Positions 19,407 to 29,134 of a DNA stretch of 64,000 nucleotides are shown piece after piece. Position 1 is the stretch's first letter, and each line of letters starts with the position of its first letter. The stretch comes from Ktedonospora formicarum (GTDB taxonomy: Bacteria > Chloroflexota > Ktedonobacteria > Ktedonobacterales > Ktedonobacteraceae): assembly GCF_016587355.1 (NCBI RefSeq), contig NZ_BNJF01000006.1, forward strand, positions 1 through 64,000. The letters are read 5' to 3'. A program made the position numbers and the translations under genes. Under the pieces are notes generated by a model, which did not search any database, was not told where the DNA came from, and was given only the letters and a program-made list of their open reading frames with translations.

Positions 19407-21338
19407 TTAGTAAGACAGCAATTCACGGATGAATGGATGGGTTCTGTCGATATAATAGAGCCTGACTTCACGAGTGGTACGGGTAAGAGCAACAAACAAT
19501 TTAATCCTTTCCCGCTGTGTATACTTTCTTTGGACTTCTAAAGAGGTGAATTGCGGCACAGTCTGATTCAGATTATCTGCATCAATTATATAGACGAGTT
19601 CTCGCTCCAATCCTTTCGCATCGATGTAGTCAGCCAGAATAATATAATCCCCTGCCTTGTATTGTTCGGTCGTCATACGCACAGGAATGGATGCGGCTTT
19701 TAAACGATGATAGAGCTGTAAGAGGAGGTGATTGTTGAGCCCAACGCATAAAATTTTAGCGGGGTTCATCGTATATAGTTTGTCTTGTATATTCTGGCAT
19801 ACATCTTGAAGCAACTCGTCTTCATTGGTGCACTGTATAAAGACGGGTTTGTAGGTTAGAGGGCTTTTATGTGCAATATTCAGTTGGTAGCCTTCTGATT
19901 GAAGTTCCTGGCTAATATCTCTATCGCTTGTAAGGAACTGCCAAGCCAGCTTGGCTACTGGTTTAGGATTGCGATACATACGGAAGGTGCCTTGGAGGGC
20001 AATACGATTGCGAATGATATTATATTGTCCCCAATCGAGTGTATGTGGTAAGAGTTTTTGTCCAATATCGCCTACAGCTAAGATATTATCTGGATTTTTG
20101 AGCACTCCCCGTGCTATATTCATAAGCTCGTTATGAAAATCTTGGATTTCATCGATAAAGAGAAAGTCATATTTTTTAAAGCGCTCTTGGTCCTGAGCAA
20201 TGATGTCTTTACAAAGCCCCGGCAGCCATTCGTTATAGTAACTATCAGGGGTGGTCTCTCGCATTTCCCTATTTTCTTTAGTAAAATCTAGGCCAACTTG
20301 TTTACCTTCTTGCGCAATCGTTTCCATCAGGCTGTGAATGTCTTGAATTTTGATAGCCTTGACCAAGTCATCATAATCAAGGTCTTCCTGGCCAAGTTTG
20401 GTGTGAAAAATACGCTTAAGTTCTTCACCGAGCGGCTTGCTATATGTCGTAACAAGAATGTTACAACTACCACCTTGCTCAAGTTGTTTGCGTACAAGAT
20501 GTATTGCGCGTGAGAGAAGGACGTTTGTTTTACCACTTCCAGCTACATCTGCAAGGTATCGTTTCTCATCAAACTGATTACTTAATGCCCACTCTTGTTG
20601 CTTCTGGTCGAGAAGTGCAAGTTTCTTTTCTGCTTCGATATGAGGAGAAAGACCCCCAACAAGAATCTCATGGGGAATAAGTCGTTTTACTACTTTCTGG
20701 ATTTGTTCTGGCGAATAGGAAAGTGACATGTATGCATTTGGAAGGTGCGGCGCGAGAGCTGACTTTAAAAGGTCTAATGGGTAAAATTTATACTTATCTA
20801 AATCGTCTTTGAAGAGGGCATGCTTTTCACTATCTAGTACTTGAACGTTTTGCGGATTCGTAGGAGGGGGGATTGAAATGTTGTTGTTAAAATCTGCACG
20901 AGTTAATCTAGGAAAGACAACGAAATGGCTGACCCATGGAATTTGTCTTTCGCCTAACTTTTGAAAAAGATTGCGGATGGCATGGTTATACTCTTTGGCC
21001 TGATGCCAGGGATTGTCTATATATTCACTTGTCTGAGGTAGACGTCGCTTTGTATATCGCACCTGGTCGAAATTCACGAATTCGAATGTGCTGGTATGGA
21101 CGTTCCAGTCTTTTACCTCTAAAATCATGATACCAGTTGCTGGACCGATGACTATGAAGTCTGGTCGATCCTCTTTAGAGCCTTGGGATTGTTTCTGCCT
21201 ACTAGGCGTAAGTTTTCCTTCTCGGATAACGTAGTAATCACCGGGCAAATTTTGCAAGAAGACTAATAAGTCTCTCTCAGCAGCCCCACCTCCTTGGCTG
21301 AAATGAGGTCCGGATGCATTTATAATTTGAGCAGTCAT
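19407..21338 (-). CDS. NERD nuclease-domain/UvrD-type helicase
   Basis: 643 aa. The N-terminal 170 residues are a NERD domain of the restriction-nuclease fold, with R-P-D-F-I-V-I and I-L-E-V-K-D-W giving a D...E-x-K active site. From about residue 260 there is an SF1 helicase: Walker A D-V-A-G-S-G-K-T-N, motif II F-L-F-I-D-E-I-Q-D, V-G-D-I-G-Q-K, and the C-terminal V-A-L-T-R-T-T-R-E. The combination suggests a nuclease-motor acting on foreign DNA. It starts 11 nt after the DUF1998-type helicase, so the two are probably co-expressed and may work together. Confidence 0.8.
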   Translation of the reverse strand: MTAQIINASGPHFSQGGGAAERDLLVFLQNLPGDYYVIREGKLTPSRQKQSQGSKEDRPDFIVIGPATGIMILEVKDWNVHTSTFEFVNFDQVRYTKRRLPQTSEYIDNPWHQAKEYNHAIRNLFQKLGERQIPWVSHFVVFPRLTRADFNNNISIPPPTNPQNVQVLDSEKHALFKDDLDKYKFYPLDLLKSALAPHLPNAYMSLSYSPEQIQKVVKRLIPHEILVGGLSPHIEAEKKLALLDQKQQEWALSNQFDEKRYLADVAGSGKTNVLLSRAIHLVRKQLEQGGSCNILVTTYSKPLGEELKRIFHTKLGQEDLDYDDLVKAIKIQDIHSLMETIAQEGKQVGLDFTKENREMRETTPDSYYNEWLPGLCKDIIAQDQERFKKYDFLFIDEIQDFHNELMNIARGVLKNPDNILAVGDIGQKLLPHTLDWGQYNIIRNRIALQGTFRMYRNPKPVAKLAWQFLTSDRDISQELQSEGYQLNIAHKSPLTYKPVFIQCTNEDELLQDVCQNIQDKLYTMNPAKILCVGLNNHLLLQLYHRLKAASIPVRMTTEQYKAGDYIILADYIDAKGLERELVYIIDADNLNQTVPQFTSLEVQRKYTQRERIKLFVALTRTTREVRLYYIDRTHPFIRELLSY

Positions 21339-21349
21339 AGTGGCATATC

Positions 21350-24300
21350 CTATCTAATGTGATCAATAGTCCAGTTTTGCCAGGAAAGCAGATGCATTTT
21401 GAGATTGACAAAGGCGCCACGCCCCTTTTTCACGATATTTTCGCTCTGTAGCTGTTGAGTAATGTAGCCTAAAGAACTAAAAATCTTTACTGATCTCGCC
21501 CCTTTTTGCCATTCGCTCTGCAGCGCTTCCAGGAGAACATGGTAGATAGTTGTGTTTTGGTCTTCTCCGATGCGCTCTTGATATTCTTCTTTTTGCCTTG
21601 TTTGCGGGTTTTCGGCGCGGATATAGCATACGCCGGCACGTAGGCTGAGGGTAAGGAGCACGTCGGGAGTAAAAAAGGATGTCTGTGGAACAAGAATGTG
21701 GGGCTTCAATAATGTATATTGAAGGAAGGTTTCCAATGTCTCCATGGCATGCTGATGAGATAAGTGTCCCATTAGCGAAGAAGAGTTGAGGCTAAAGAGA
21801 CAGAGGTAACAGCCTTTTCCCTTACATGAGCAATTTTGCAAAGTTGCACGGGCAATATTGAGCATCTCTTGGAATGCCTGGAATATGTGGAGGAATGGTA
21901 CCAGCTTGCTTTCGTCTTGCCCATAGAGAAAGGCATAACTCTCTTTGATGGGTGATGAGGCATACTTTGTTTGGTGGGATGGCGTATGTATGTTTATATG
22001 TTGTAGAATACGCACTTCGCTATCATCCAGGTTACAGTAATCAGGAATGCACCGTAAAAGCACCGCTAGTAGATTGGCCTTAAAGCTCGTAGGAAGAATA
22101 TTATCTGCAAAGCGAATGAGTAACCCCTCGCGTGTGAGTTTTGTTCCGAGGCGATATGTTCCTTTATTATCCGAAAAAGGTGTGATCGAATCTTTCACTT
22201 CTCCTTCATTGATAAAGTAAACTAACCCTTTGCGAATGTAATACGAACGACAATAGCTGGGTCCTAAATGTGGGATTTCTTCGAGATCATCTGAGAGCTG
22301 CAATAGGTGTGAAACGCGATAGAGAGTATCGGAATCACGCCAGCGTTCAACGTGAATGTTTGTTGTTGGATCTGTTATGAGATACCTGAACATGCGAAAT
22401 GATTGATTATAGGGATCTGTGACGATGCGGTAAGAAAGCCCGGGCTGCTGAGAGGCGATTTTTGCGACGCGTCCACTGCAAAAGAGCGTTCTTCCAGGAA
22501 CAAGCTTACGTGGCGCCGTTTCTGGTTCCCGAGCTGTAAGGACCCAGTCTTCTTCCTCGTTGTCGGTGTATGTGTTCCTATCGTTGTTCTGATTTAAAGC
22601 CCGGTGGTCCAGAAGTGGTGTGCCGTCTTGGCGAAACCCATAATCGGGGAAGATACGTTGTCTATAGCAAAATTCCCAGTCGATTCTTCGGCCTACGAGT
22701 CTTTGAGCAAGCATGGAACTTGTTGCTTGTAGATGGTGTGTGAACTCTTTATATTCATCTTTATCTAATTCCAGGCGCAACTGCAAGGGATCCTTACGAC
22801 AAAAATCTTGTACTCTTTGTGCCAACTCTATCGATTGTGTGAATATTTGGGGTGTGGTGGCTACAGCTGCGAGATATGCAAGAGTATGAGCTGTAAGCAA
22901 ACTGTAGTTAGTGAGTGAGAGTTGTGGGGGGGTGACTTCGCCATCTATCATTTTGCGTGGGTCAGCATAGTAGTACTGATTATGCGCATCTTGTGAGGCA
23001 AGTGTGACAATGGTCGCGAGGCGGTTCTGGGTGCCTTTCCCATTACCACGACCAGCTCTACCCGCTCGTTGGGTGTAGTTGGCAGGACTGGGAGGAAAAC
23101 CAATCATTAAGACACTGGAAAGCCTCCCAATATCTACGCCCATTTCGAGGGTTGGCGTACAGATGAGCGCTTTAATTTTATCATCGTTAAAATCTTTTTC
23201 TATAAGAGTTCTTTCCTGGTCAGAATGATCAGCTGTATGACACGCAATGATAGGGTAGGTTTGAGGTAGCTCAATAGCTAGATCCTCGAAGACCTCAAGG
23301 TTAACAGACTCAGGACTCAGTTGGTAAAATGGTATGCCAGCAGGTGTTTCTTTGCGTACAATGATCTCTCGTTGCATGAGGGATTCAAGCACACTTTCTA
23401 CTTGCTGGCTGCCAAACCGTTCGACAATTTCTTGGAAGCGTTTTCCTTGTTCTCCCAGTGAATAAATTGCATGCCCTTGTTCGCGTACACTTTGTAGTCC
23501 CACCCCATATTCAGTAGTAAGACGCGCTTTATCTAGATGAAAATGCTGAATGTTAGTATCTGTTTCTGTTTCCGTCCAGAAGCTTGTGCGGTCTATTGCA
23601 CCTACTTGAAGCAGCATATCTAGGAATGTCTGCTCGTTTTCATTAAGTATAGTGTCTGGTGTAGCCGAGAGGCGCCAATAGCGATAGACATCTTGTGTGT
23701 CTGTGTAAGAAAGCATGCGGCTGAACCAGAAGGGGAACTCTAGCTCAAGATTAGCGAAAAAGGACTTGTTGTCATCTATATCATCCTTATCGTCGTTCTG
23801 GAGAAGTACTTCACCACGTTCCGCAATATAATTAAAGGCGTGCTGAAGATTAAGAGTAGGGCCGTTTTGCTGCCAAATCAAAGCAGCTTTTTGCGAGAGT
23901 ACACGGTCTGCTATTTCATCACTGAGTCTGACTTTGATATTTGAGGCATGTTCTTTGTTATCGATAAAACTGAGAAGCTTCTCAGCAATGTGTACCTGTG
24001 GATCCAGGACAAGGGCATCAGCTATTTTCAATACATTGTGCCAATAGGTGTAGCGATCGCTCAGTAATAGTGGTTGTTGGTCTGAAATCTCATGAGCATA
24101 TTGAATATTGACCCCACATTCGCCAAGTTGTGCGGTGCTGATATGGTAATTTTTAATATCATCGAGTGGCTGTATGTCCGCTTGGAGCGTAACTTGTGCC
24201 TGCGTTGAAGATATTGAAGGGTCAATAAACTCGGCGAGAACAGGTAGCGCATTTTGCGTGTGAGTGTGTTGTCTTTGTGGGAAGAGTAAGTTTCCTGAAA

Positions 24301-25801
24301 GGTAGGCAATGCAGAGCCTGGGATTGGTACGAGAGACCTGGAAGAGTAATCCGTTGTTACAGAAGCGGCAGTACGAGCAACGCCCATCATGGTACTTCCC
24401 GCAGAGCAGACAGCGTGTAAGCTCTTCACCAATATTATTGAGAATAATATGTAAGCGATAATCTAGGAAGGGAGATTGAGCGTTCTCGCTACAGCGTTGA
24501 TTGAGATAATTTATCAGGCTCCAGTACGCCTCGACGACCTTGCGCGGGTTGCGTGGTGCTTTGTGATGTGTATCTTGATACAATTCGGTAAATTGAGCGA
24601 CAAAATCATCAATGGTGCAGGCACCCTGGCTCAGTTTTTCTTTTATTTTATGAATAAAGAGACTATGGCTTGCTGCCTCATATCCGGGAATATATGACCC
24701 AACCGATGTTGGTTGATATATGGGTCCAAACAACTGGTTGCTGATTTGTTGGGCCCAGGTTGCATCTAGGCGGTTAAAGAATGAATTGCCATCTATATCA
24801 TCTGTAGCTGGAAGTGGTTCGAGCGTTGCATCCTTTAAAGGGAGAAAGACAGGTTCAATAACCTGAAATTGTTGGTCTTCAAGGTCTGGCTCTTTGCCAA
24901 AAACTTGTTTGATGAACGTTTTGATGTTCTTATCTGTCGAATCGGGATAATAACCTCCGCTACGTTTCAAGGTACCACTGGCTCCAATATAGAGAAGAGG
25001 TTGTTGGCAGAAAGTACGCAAGCGACGTAAGAGCAGACTTAAATTAGTACCCTTTGTACCGCGAAAATAATGAAGCTCATCTACTACGACATATCTAAGT
25101 GTTGCGGAAGATTTGGTAAACATTGACCGTGTATTACTTTTGGTTATTAACCTATCGAGCATAACAAAGTTGGTGATCAGGATATCAGGTGGATTATCTA
25201 TCATTTCCTTACGCGATATCACATGTTCTGGTCGATCCTTCCCAGTTCTGAGTTTGTCATCTGGTGTGGCTGGCGTAGAGCCAACAAAACAGCCCACTCT
25301 AATTCCTGTACCCTTTACAGCGTCAAGGATGCGGCGAATTTGATCATTTGCTAATGCGTTAAGTGGATAGAGTATGAGGGCCTTAATACCCTTTGACATA
25401 GTAGTTCTTTGCCTCAGACAATGGTCCAGGATAGGAATAAGAAAGGACTCTGTTTTGCCACTACCAGTTCCAGTTGCAATAATAGTGGTTTGCCCGGCGC
25501 GTATGCTCTGGATGGCTAGGGCTTGATGTTTATAGAGCCTCAAGCTAGTAGCGAAGCATTGATCTAGCCTTGGGTGCAATCCTTGAGCTTGCCGAAAGTC
25601 TGGGAAGGCAGACTGGATAGGCTCATAGTGACGATTGAGCGAAAAATAAATATCATCTTTTGCATAAATATCAGTAACAATTGAGTGGCAGATATCATCT
25701 TCTATACCTTCGATACGCAACCGCTCTAACACATCTTTGTGATACTGCTCTCGAATATTTAAGGCAGCAGTTACGGGAGCCGTAAGGCGATTATTAGGCA
25801 T
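21350..25801 (-). CDS. Large DEAD-box helicase with C-terminal Cys cluster (DUF1998/MrfA-DruE type)
   Basis: About 1483 aa from the ATG at 25801; the frame extends to a TTG at 25879, but that extension looks non-coding. The N-terminal helicase domain has Walker A T-G-T-G-S-G-K-T-E and motif II V-V-D-E-L-H-Y-F-R-G. The second helicase domain has T-L-E-M-G-V-D-I-G and Q-R-A-G-R-A-G-R. A mid-protein Cys cluster (C-L-L-C...C-S-Y-C-R-F-C) and a late one (C-S-C-K-G-K-G-C-Y-L-C) suggest zinc sites. This layout is shared by MrfA/YprA-type repair helicases and by DruE of Druantia. It heads a four-gene operon and is probably the motor of a defence system I cannot name. Confidence 0.8.
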   Translation of the reverse strand: MPNNRLTAPVTAALNIREQYHKDVLERLRIEGIEDDICHSIVTDIYAKDDIYFSLNRHYEPIQSAFPDFRQAQGLHPRLDQCFATSLRLYKHQALAIQSIRAGQTTIIATGTGSGKTESFLIPILDHCLRQRTTMSKGIKALILYPLNALANDQIRRILDAVKGTGIRVGCFVGSTPATPDDKLRTGKDRPEHVISRKEMIDNPPDILITNFVMLDRLITKSNTRSMFTKSSATLRYVVVDELHYFRGTKGTNLSLLLRRLRTFCQQPLLYIGASGTLKRSGGYYPDSTDKNIKTFIKQVFGKEPDLEDQQFQVIEPVFLPLKDATLEPLPATDDIDGNSFFNRLDATWAQQISNQLFGPIYQPTSVGSYIPGYEAASHSLFIHKIKEKLSQGACTIDDFVAQFTELYQDTHHKAPRNPRKVVEAYWSLINYLNQRCSENAQSPFLDYRLHIILNNIGEELTRCLLCGKYHDGRCSYCRFCNNGLLFQVSRTNPRLCIAYLSGNLLFPQRQHTHTQNALPVLAEFIDPSISSTQAQVTLQADIQPLDDIKNYHISTAQLGECGVNIQYAHEISDQQPLLLSDRYTYWHNVLKIADALVLDPQVHIAEKLLSFIDNKEHASNIKVRLSDEIADRVLSQKAALIWQQNGPTLNLQHAFNYIAERGEVLLQNDDKDDIDDNKSFFANLELEFPFWFSRMLSYTDTQDVYRYWRLSATPDTILNENEQTFLDMLLQVGAIDRTSFWTETETDTNIQHFHLDKARLTTEYGVGLQSVREQGHAIYSLGEQGKRFQEIVERFGSQQVESVLESLMQREIIVRKETPAGIPFYQLSPESVNLEVFEDLAIELPQTYPIIACHTADHSDQERTLIEKDFNDDKIKALICTPTLEMGVDIGRLSSVLMIGFPPSPANYTQRAGRAGRGNGKGTQNRLATIVTLASQDAHNQYYYADPRKMIDGEVTPPQLSLTNYSLLTAHTLAYLAAVATTPQIFTQSIELAQRVQDFCRKDPLQLRLELDKDEYKEFTHHLQATSSMLAQRLVGRRIDWEFCYRQRIFPDYGFRQDGTPLLDHRALNQNNDRNTYTDNEEEDWVLTAREPETAPRKLVPGRTLFCSGRVAKIASQQPGLSYRIVTDPYNQSFRMFRYLITDPTTNIHVERWRDSDTLYRVSHLLQLSDDLEEIPHLGPSYCRSYYIRKGLVYFINEGEVKDSITPFSDNKGTYRLGTKLTREGLLIRFADNILPTSFKANLLAVLLRCIPDYCNLDDSEVRILQHINIHTPSHQTKYASSPIKESYAFLYGQDESKLVPFLHIFQAFQEMLNIARATLQNCSCKGKGCYLCLFSLNSSSLMGHLSHQHAMETLETFLQYTLLKPHILVPQTSFFTPDVLLTLSLRAGVCYIRAENPQTRQKEEYQERIGEDQNTTIYHVLLEALQSEWQKGARSVKIFSSLGYITQQLQSENIVKKGRGAFVNLKMHLLSWQNWTIDHIR

Positions 25802-26713
25802 ATATAGGTAAGACTTTCTAATCAAAGAGGACAAAGAAGCATAAAAATGTATAGGGGGATTATAATATATGAATCTCAAAAAGTCTATATAGTTCAGTTA
25901 AAGTGGCATTTGTTATTGTGGAAGTAGTTTATCTCTTGATATGGAAGTGCTTTTTAAACCCTTCCATCAGTGATGAGGCATTTTCTTAGATATAATAAGA
26001 ATGCAAGCATAGTGCATGCCAAACAGAGGAATAAGGTTCGGTGCTCGAGTAAGGCGCGTTACTTAAGTATTTTATTGCTAGGAGAATGAAGTATACTCGC
26101 ACGTCAGATGCTCTCGATAAAGCCCTTCAGTTACAATGGGGAAACTCCTGACCTTTGGCGGAGTGAATCGTAATGCTGTTGATACAGGAATATATCAGGT
26201 CGAGCTCTAGACCCGTTATAAAGAGGGCTTTCAGGAAGGTATAGGCGCTGGTACGGCTTGCTTTGATGGTTGAGTATAAGATCGCTCAGAGTCTATGCGC
26301 AAATTGTAGTTGCTGACAATAATCCCAGTTGCTGAATATGATGTGTGATGAGTTGAGGACCATAATTGACATAGAATGCTCTTCATTTTATGTATCCGAC
26401 GCATCCGTAATGAGGTTATTCTGTGCCACTTTACCAATTTCTTGTATGGAACTGTAGTTAGCATGCAGGAAAGCGTTCCAGCCTTGGAGGCTGGAATCTT
26501 TAAGTACATTGCTGCAGTCGAGGCCGCTACTGTAAACGAACTGGTTGGCATCCGTGGTAATGAAATGATGTGAGAGTCCTTTGAATACTTTTGAGTTGTT
26601 TGTACACTCAGTAGTATCGATGCAAGGCAGAGGGCATGATCATTCTAAACAAATCTTCCCTGATTGATGGCCTCACTATATTTTCAAGATGCTTTTCACC
26701 TTCATGGTTTATG
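25802..26713. other. Intergenic stretch with no intact gene
   Basis: About 900 bases hold no convincing gene. Weak open frames on both strands (for example the 106-codon minus frame at 26231-26551) show no recognised motif, and a neighbouring minus frame is broken by stops, so it may be a decayed gene. The helicase promoter should lie near 25802-25950. Confidence 0.4.
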
Positions 26714-27574
26714 TTAATTGAATCGTTGTTGCTCTAGTGGTGGTTGCCTTGTAAGCCTATAGTACCCCGCTATGAGATCATTTTTTATTTCACGTAGTTG
26801 ATAGGGTGAGATATTTGGAGCAAATGTTGCAACAGAAAATTGTATACCTGATGGTTTCCAAGCTCTTAGACAGAGGCGAACAAGAAGATTATAAATATTT
26901 TGATCGAATTCAACGAGAACAAGCCTATTTTCCGTATCAAGAAGTTTACAGGTGCCTGGTTGCTTGGGAATATGAGCGATCTCGGATGAGCGTAAAGGAG
27001 ACAATGGAGTCCATTCTAGTGACATCCAATGCTCATCTTGTGGTACTCCTTGGAATAGGAGTGCTGGATAACTTGGCTCCCAAGCTGGATTGATCTCTCC
27101 TTCAGGCAATTTGCCACCACGGAAACCGCTCGCTCCATTCCGCGACTTGATATAATGTGGATGAAAACGCCCATGATTGCATCGAGTTGATGAACCATAT
27201 TCAAGGCGATAGCGCCAGAGAATGCTGCTTTCGAACGCTTCGCGTTTCTCAGTAGAAAGCGTGGCTGGGATTGAAGCAGCGGAACATGCAAAGTCGAGTC
27301 CTTCTGCATCTCTCCAAGCCCACAGAGAGGGAGCTGCTGTGTGTGGATCGTTAAAAGGCATCTGTTTGGGGTTATCTAATGTATTGCGGATTAAAGCTGT
27401 TAAGCGCTCTTGAAGGTTACGGCCCGTTTGCCCAATGTAAAATAGCTCGTCAATATTGATGGCTTTGATGCGATAGACGCCAGGCCCTGTAGGCAGTGTA
27501 CAAATGTCAGGACTCTCAAAAGGGACCCAAGGGGTCCATTGTAGGCCACACCAACTTGAGTGAAGAAACGTCAT
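26714..27574 (-). CDS. Tandem GIY-YIG-like protein with degenerate second copy
   Basis: 286 aa. The first copy (residues about 10-80) has the GIY-YIG hallmarks G-P-G-V-Y-R-I and L-F-Y-I-G-Q-T-G-R with a following L-Q-E-R-L. The second half repeats the lead-in (W-M-S-L-E-W-T-P-L-S-P against W-C-G-L-Q-W-T-P-W-V-P) and the P-x-x-P-G segment, but GVY has become GTC and YIG has become VEF, so the active site is lost. GIY-YIG domains cut DNA by a single-metal mechanism. A HNH nuclease gene lies 332 nt upstream on the same strand, and no gene is evident in that gap. Confidence 0.75.
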   Translation of the reverse strand: MTFLHSSWCGLQWTPWVPFESPDICTLPTGPGVYRIKAINIDELFYIGQTGRNLQERLTALIRNTLDNPKQMPFNDPHTAAPSLWAWRDAEGLDFACSAASIPATLSTEKREAFESSILWRYRLEYGSSTRCNHGRFHPHYIKSRNGASGFRGGKLPEGEINPAWEPSYPALLFQGVPQDEHWMSLEWTPLSPLRSSEIAHIPKQPGTCKLLDTENRLVLVEFDQNIYNLLVRLCLRAWKPSGIQFSVATFAPNISPYQLREIKNDLIAGYYRLTRQPPLEQQRFN

Positions 27575-27906
27575 AGCGCTTTTGCCAACCTCCCTGTTTG
27601 TTGATACTGCACTTGAATTACAGTAATAATGATTACTGCTCGTTTGGTGGTTATGTACTTGCGCTTGTGCACTAATATGAGTGTAGTAATTTTTGAGAGG
27701 GATAGTCGTTTAGGGTCTCGATAAAATCATCCAGTCAAAACGGCTACAATTTGAGTTCATATGTTAGTCTTTAAATTGCTTCAGGTAAGGGCAGATTCTA
27801 AACAAAGAATCCTCTCGCTATTGAGCCGATGGCGGAACACCAAGCTTTACAAGAGACGATACAGAATAGATGAAGAGGAGCTAACATCACATCGTTGTAG
27901 AGGGCT

Positions 27907-28710
27907 TTATTCGTCTTCTTCAACTTTCTGTTTTCTAGATACAACAATCGATTGTAATATTTCTGGCATCAGCGGCTTTTCCGGATTTCTGTGAAGCATC
28001 CTATGGCAGTTCGCACAGACAACAACCATCTCTTCTTGTGGATCTACCTCCTCCTGATTTTGATAGCTTGCGATAGGTTGAAGATGATGCGCTTCAATGT
28101 AGTCTTTTCCAAGCTCTCCGTAGGTTTCAGCAAAAGAAAAGCCGCATATTTGGCACCGCGTCCCATGAAGTTTGACAGCTTCGGTTCTCAATTTAGGGTT
28201 GCGTTCATAGGTGTTCACTAGCGTAGGCATAGTTTTCCCTGCTTGGTAAATCGTCTTTATATCCTCTTCTATGAGTAATGCCTCAATATCTTTCGTAACT
28301 ATTTCCTCCAAAGAGAGGCTCTGTTTTTTAAGAATGAAGTGGGCAGGTTCTGAGCCTTCATGAGAAATATAGTTAAAACGCCCTTCGTATTTAAAGCCAG
28401 CGCCAGGGAATTCATCTTTATGGTGGCGGTAGAAGACAAGTAGTTCAAGCCCTTGCGTTTGGTGATGTATGATCAGTTTGTCTGTCCTTCCTGTTGGTTG
28501 ACCATCCCAGTATAGCGTCTCACCTTCAAGTTTGTCGTGCAGTTGTGGTCTATCTTTGGGTTTTAGCTCAGTAATGAAAAGCCAGATGGAATCGTAACCA
28601 GATGGGCGAAATACTCCAGTGTTAATAGTTGCGTCTTTAATCTGAAATTGTCGTTGCAACTCTTTTCTTGTGTATATATTGCCGACGGTCAGATAGTCTG
28701 ATGCAAACAT
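27907..28710 (-). CDS. DUF3427-like/HNH endonuclease, probable modification-dependent restriction enzyme
   Basis: 267 aa. Residues 1-125 resemble the DUF3427/SRA-like reader, with Y-T-R-K-E-L and G-L-E-L-L-V-F-Y-R followed by F-N-Y-I-S-H-E-G. The C-terminal HNH domain has C-Q-I-C-G, I-E-A-H-H-L-Q-P, and V-V-C-A-N-C-H-R-M-L-H, the complete zinc and catalytic set. The architecture matches McrA-type enzymes that cut modified DNA. The ATG start has AGGAG about 10 nt upstream. It is oriented away from the McrB-like gene at 29135. Confidence 0.8.
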   Translation of the reverse strand: MFASDYLTVGNIYTRKELQRQFQIKDATINTGVFRPSGYDSIWLFITELKPKDRPQLHDKLEGETLYWDGQPTGRTDKLIIHHQTQGLELLVFYRHHKDEFPGAGFKYEGRFNYISHEGSEPAHFILKKQSLSLEEIVTKDIEALLIEEDIKTIYQAGKTMPTLVNTYERNPKLRTEAVKLHGTRCQICGFSFAETYGELGKDYIEAHHLQPIASYQNQEEVDPQEEMVVVCANCHRMLHRNPEKPLMPEILQSIVVSRKQKVEEDE

Positions 28711-29134
28711 AAAGCCTGGCTCCTGCTTTCTCTTGTTTCTTTCTGTTGATACTGGCTATGGTGAGTGAAGATTGATGCAATTGGCGATGAAGTGGAGATA
28801 CCCTTAAGAGCATTTATAGCCTCTTATTAAGTAATGAGCATCATTATTGTACGCTATAGCTAACCAAGCTTCCACTTTCATGTTGAAGCCGAGCGTCATG
28901 TGCTTCTAAAAAGCGTACTATTTTTGTTGGTAACGTCCAAAAGTATAAATTGTTGAGTTTGATACCATTTTCCCTTGACAAGTAAGCTGATAGGTACCTA
29001 CAATAATTGACATGCTTTGCATTTAAAGCGTTTTCTCTATATAAAAAATTTAGCTATCTCTTTTCATAGGTTGCTTGGTATAATTTCCCATCTCACACTA
29101 TTTCATATTTTTTAGAATTGGAGCCTTGTACATA
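28711..29134. promoter_or_regulatory. Divergent promoter region
   Basis: About 420 AT-rich bases separate the minus-strand HNH gene from the + strand EVE-McrB gene, so both promoters must lie here. A plausible + strand promoter pair is TTGCTT (about 29068) with TATAAT (about 29079), but the spacing is too short to be sure. No gene is seen. Confidence 0.4.

Noticed and set aside
26231..26551. A 106-codon minus-strand gene
   Set aside because: No motif, no ribosome site, and odd composition; more likely decayed or random.
27761..27994. A 77-codon + strand gene
   Set aside because: It overlaps the HNH gene end and lacks any recognisable feature.
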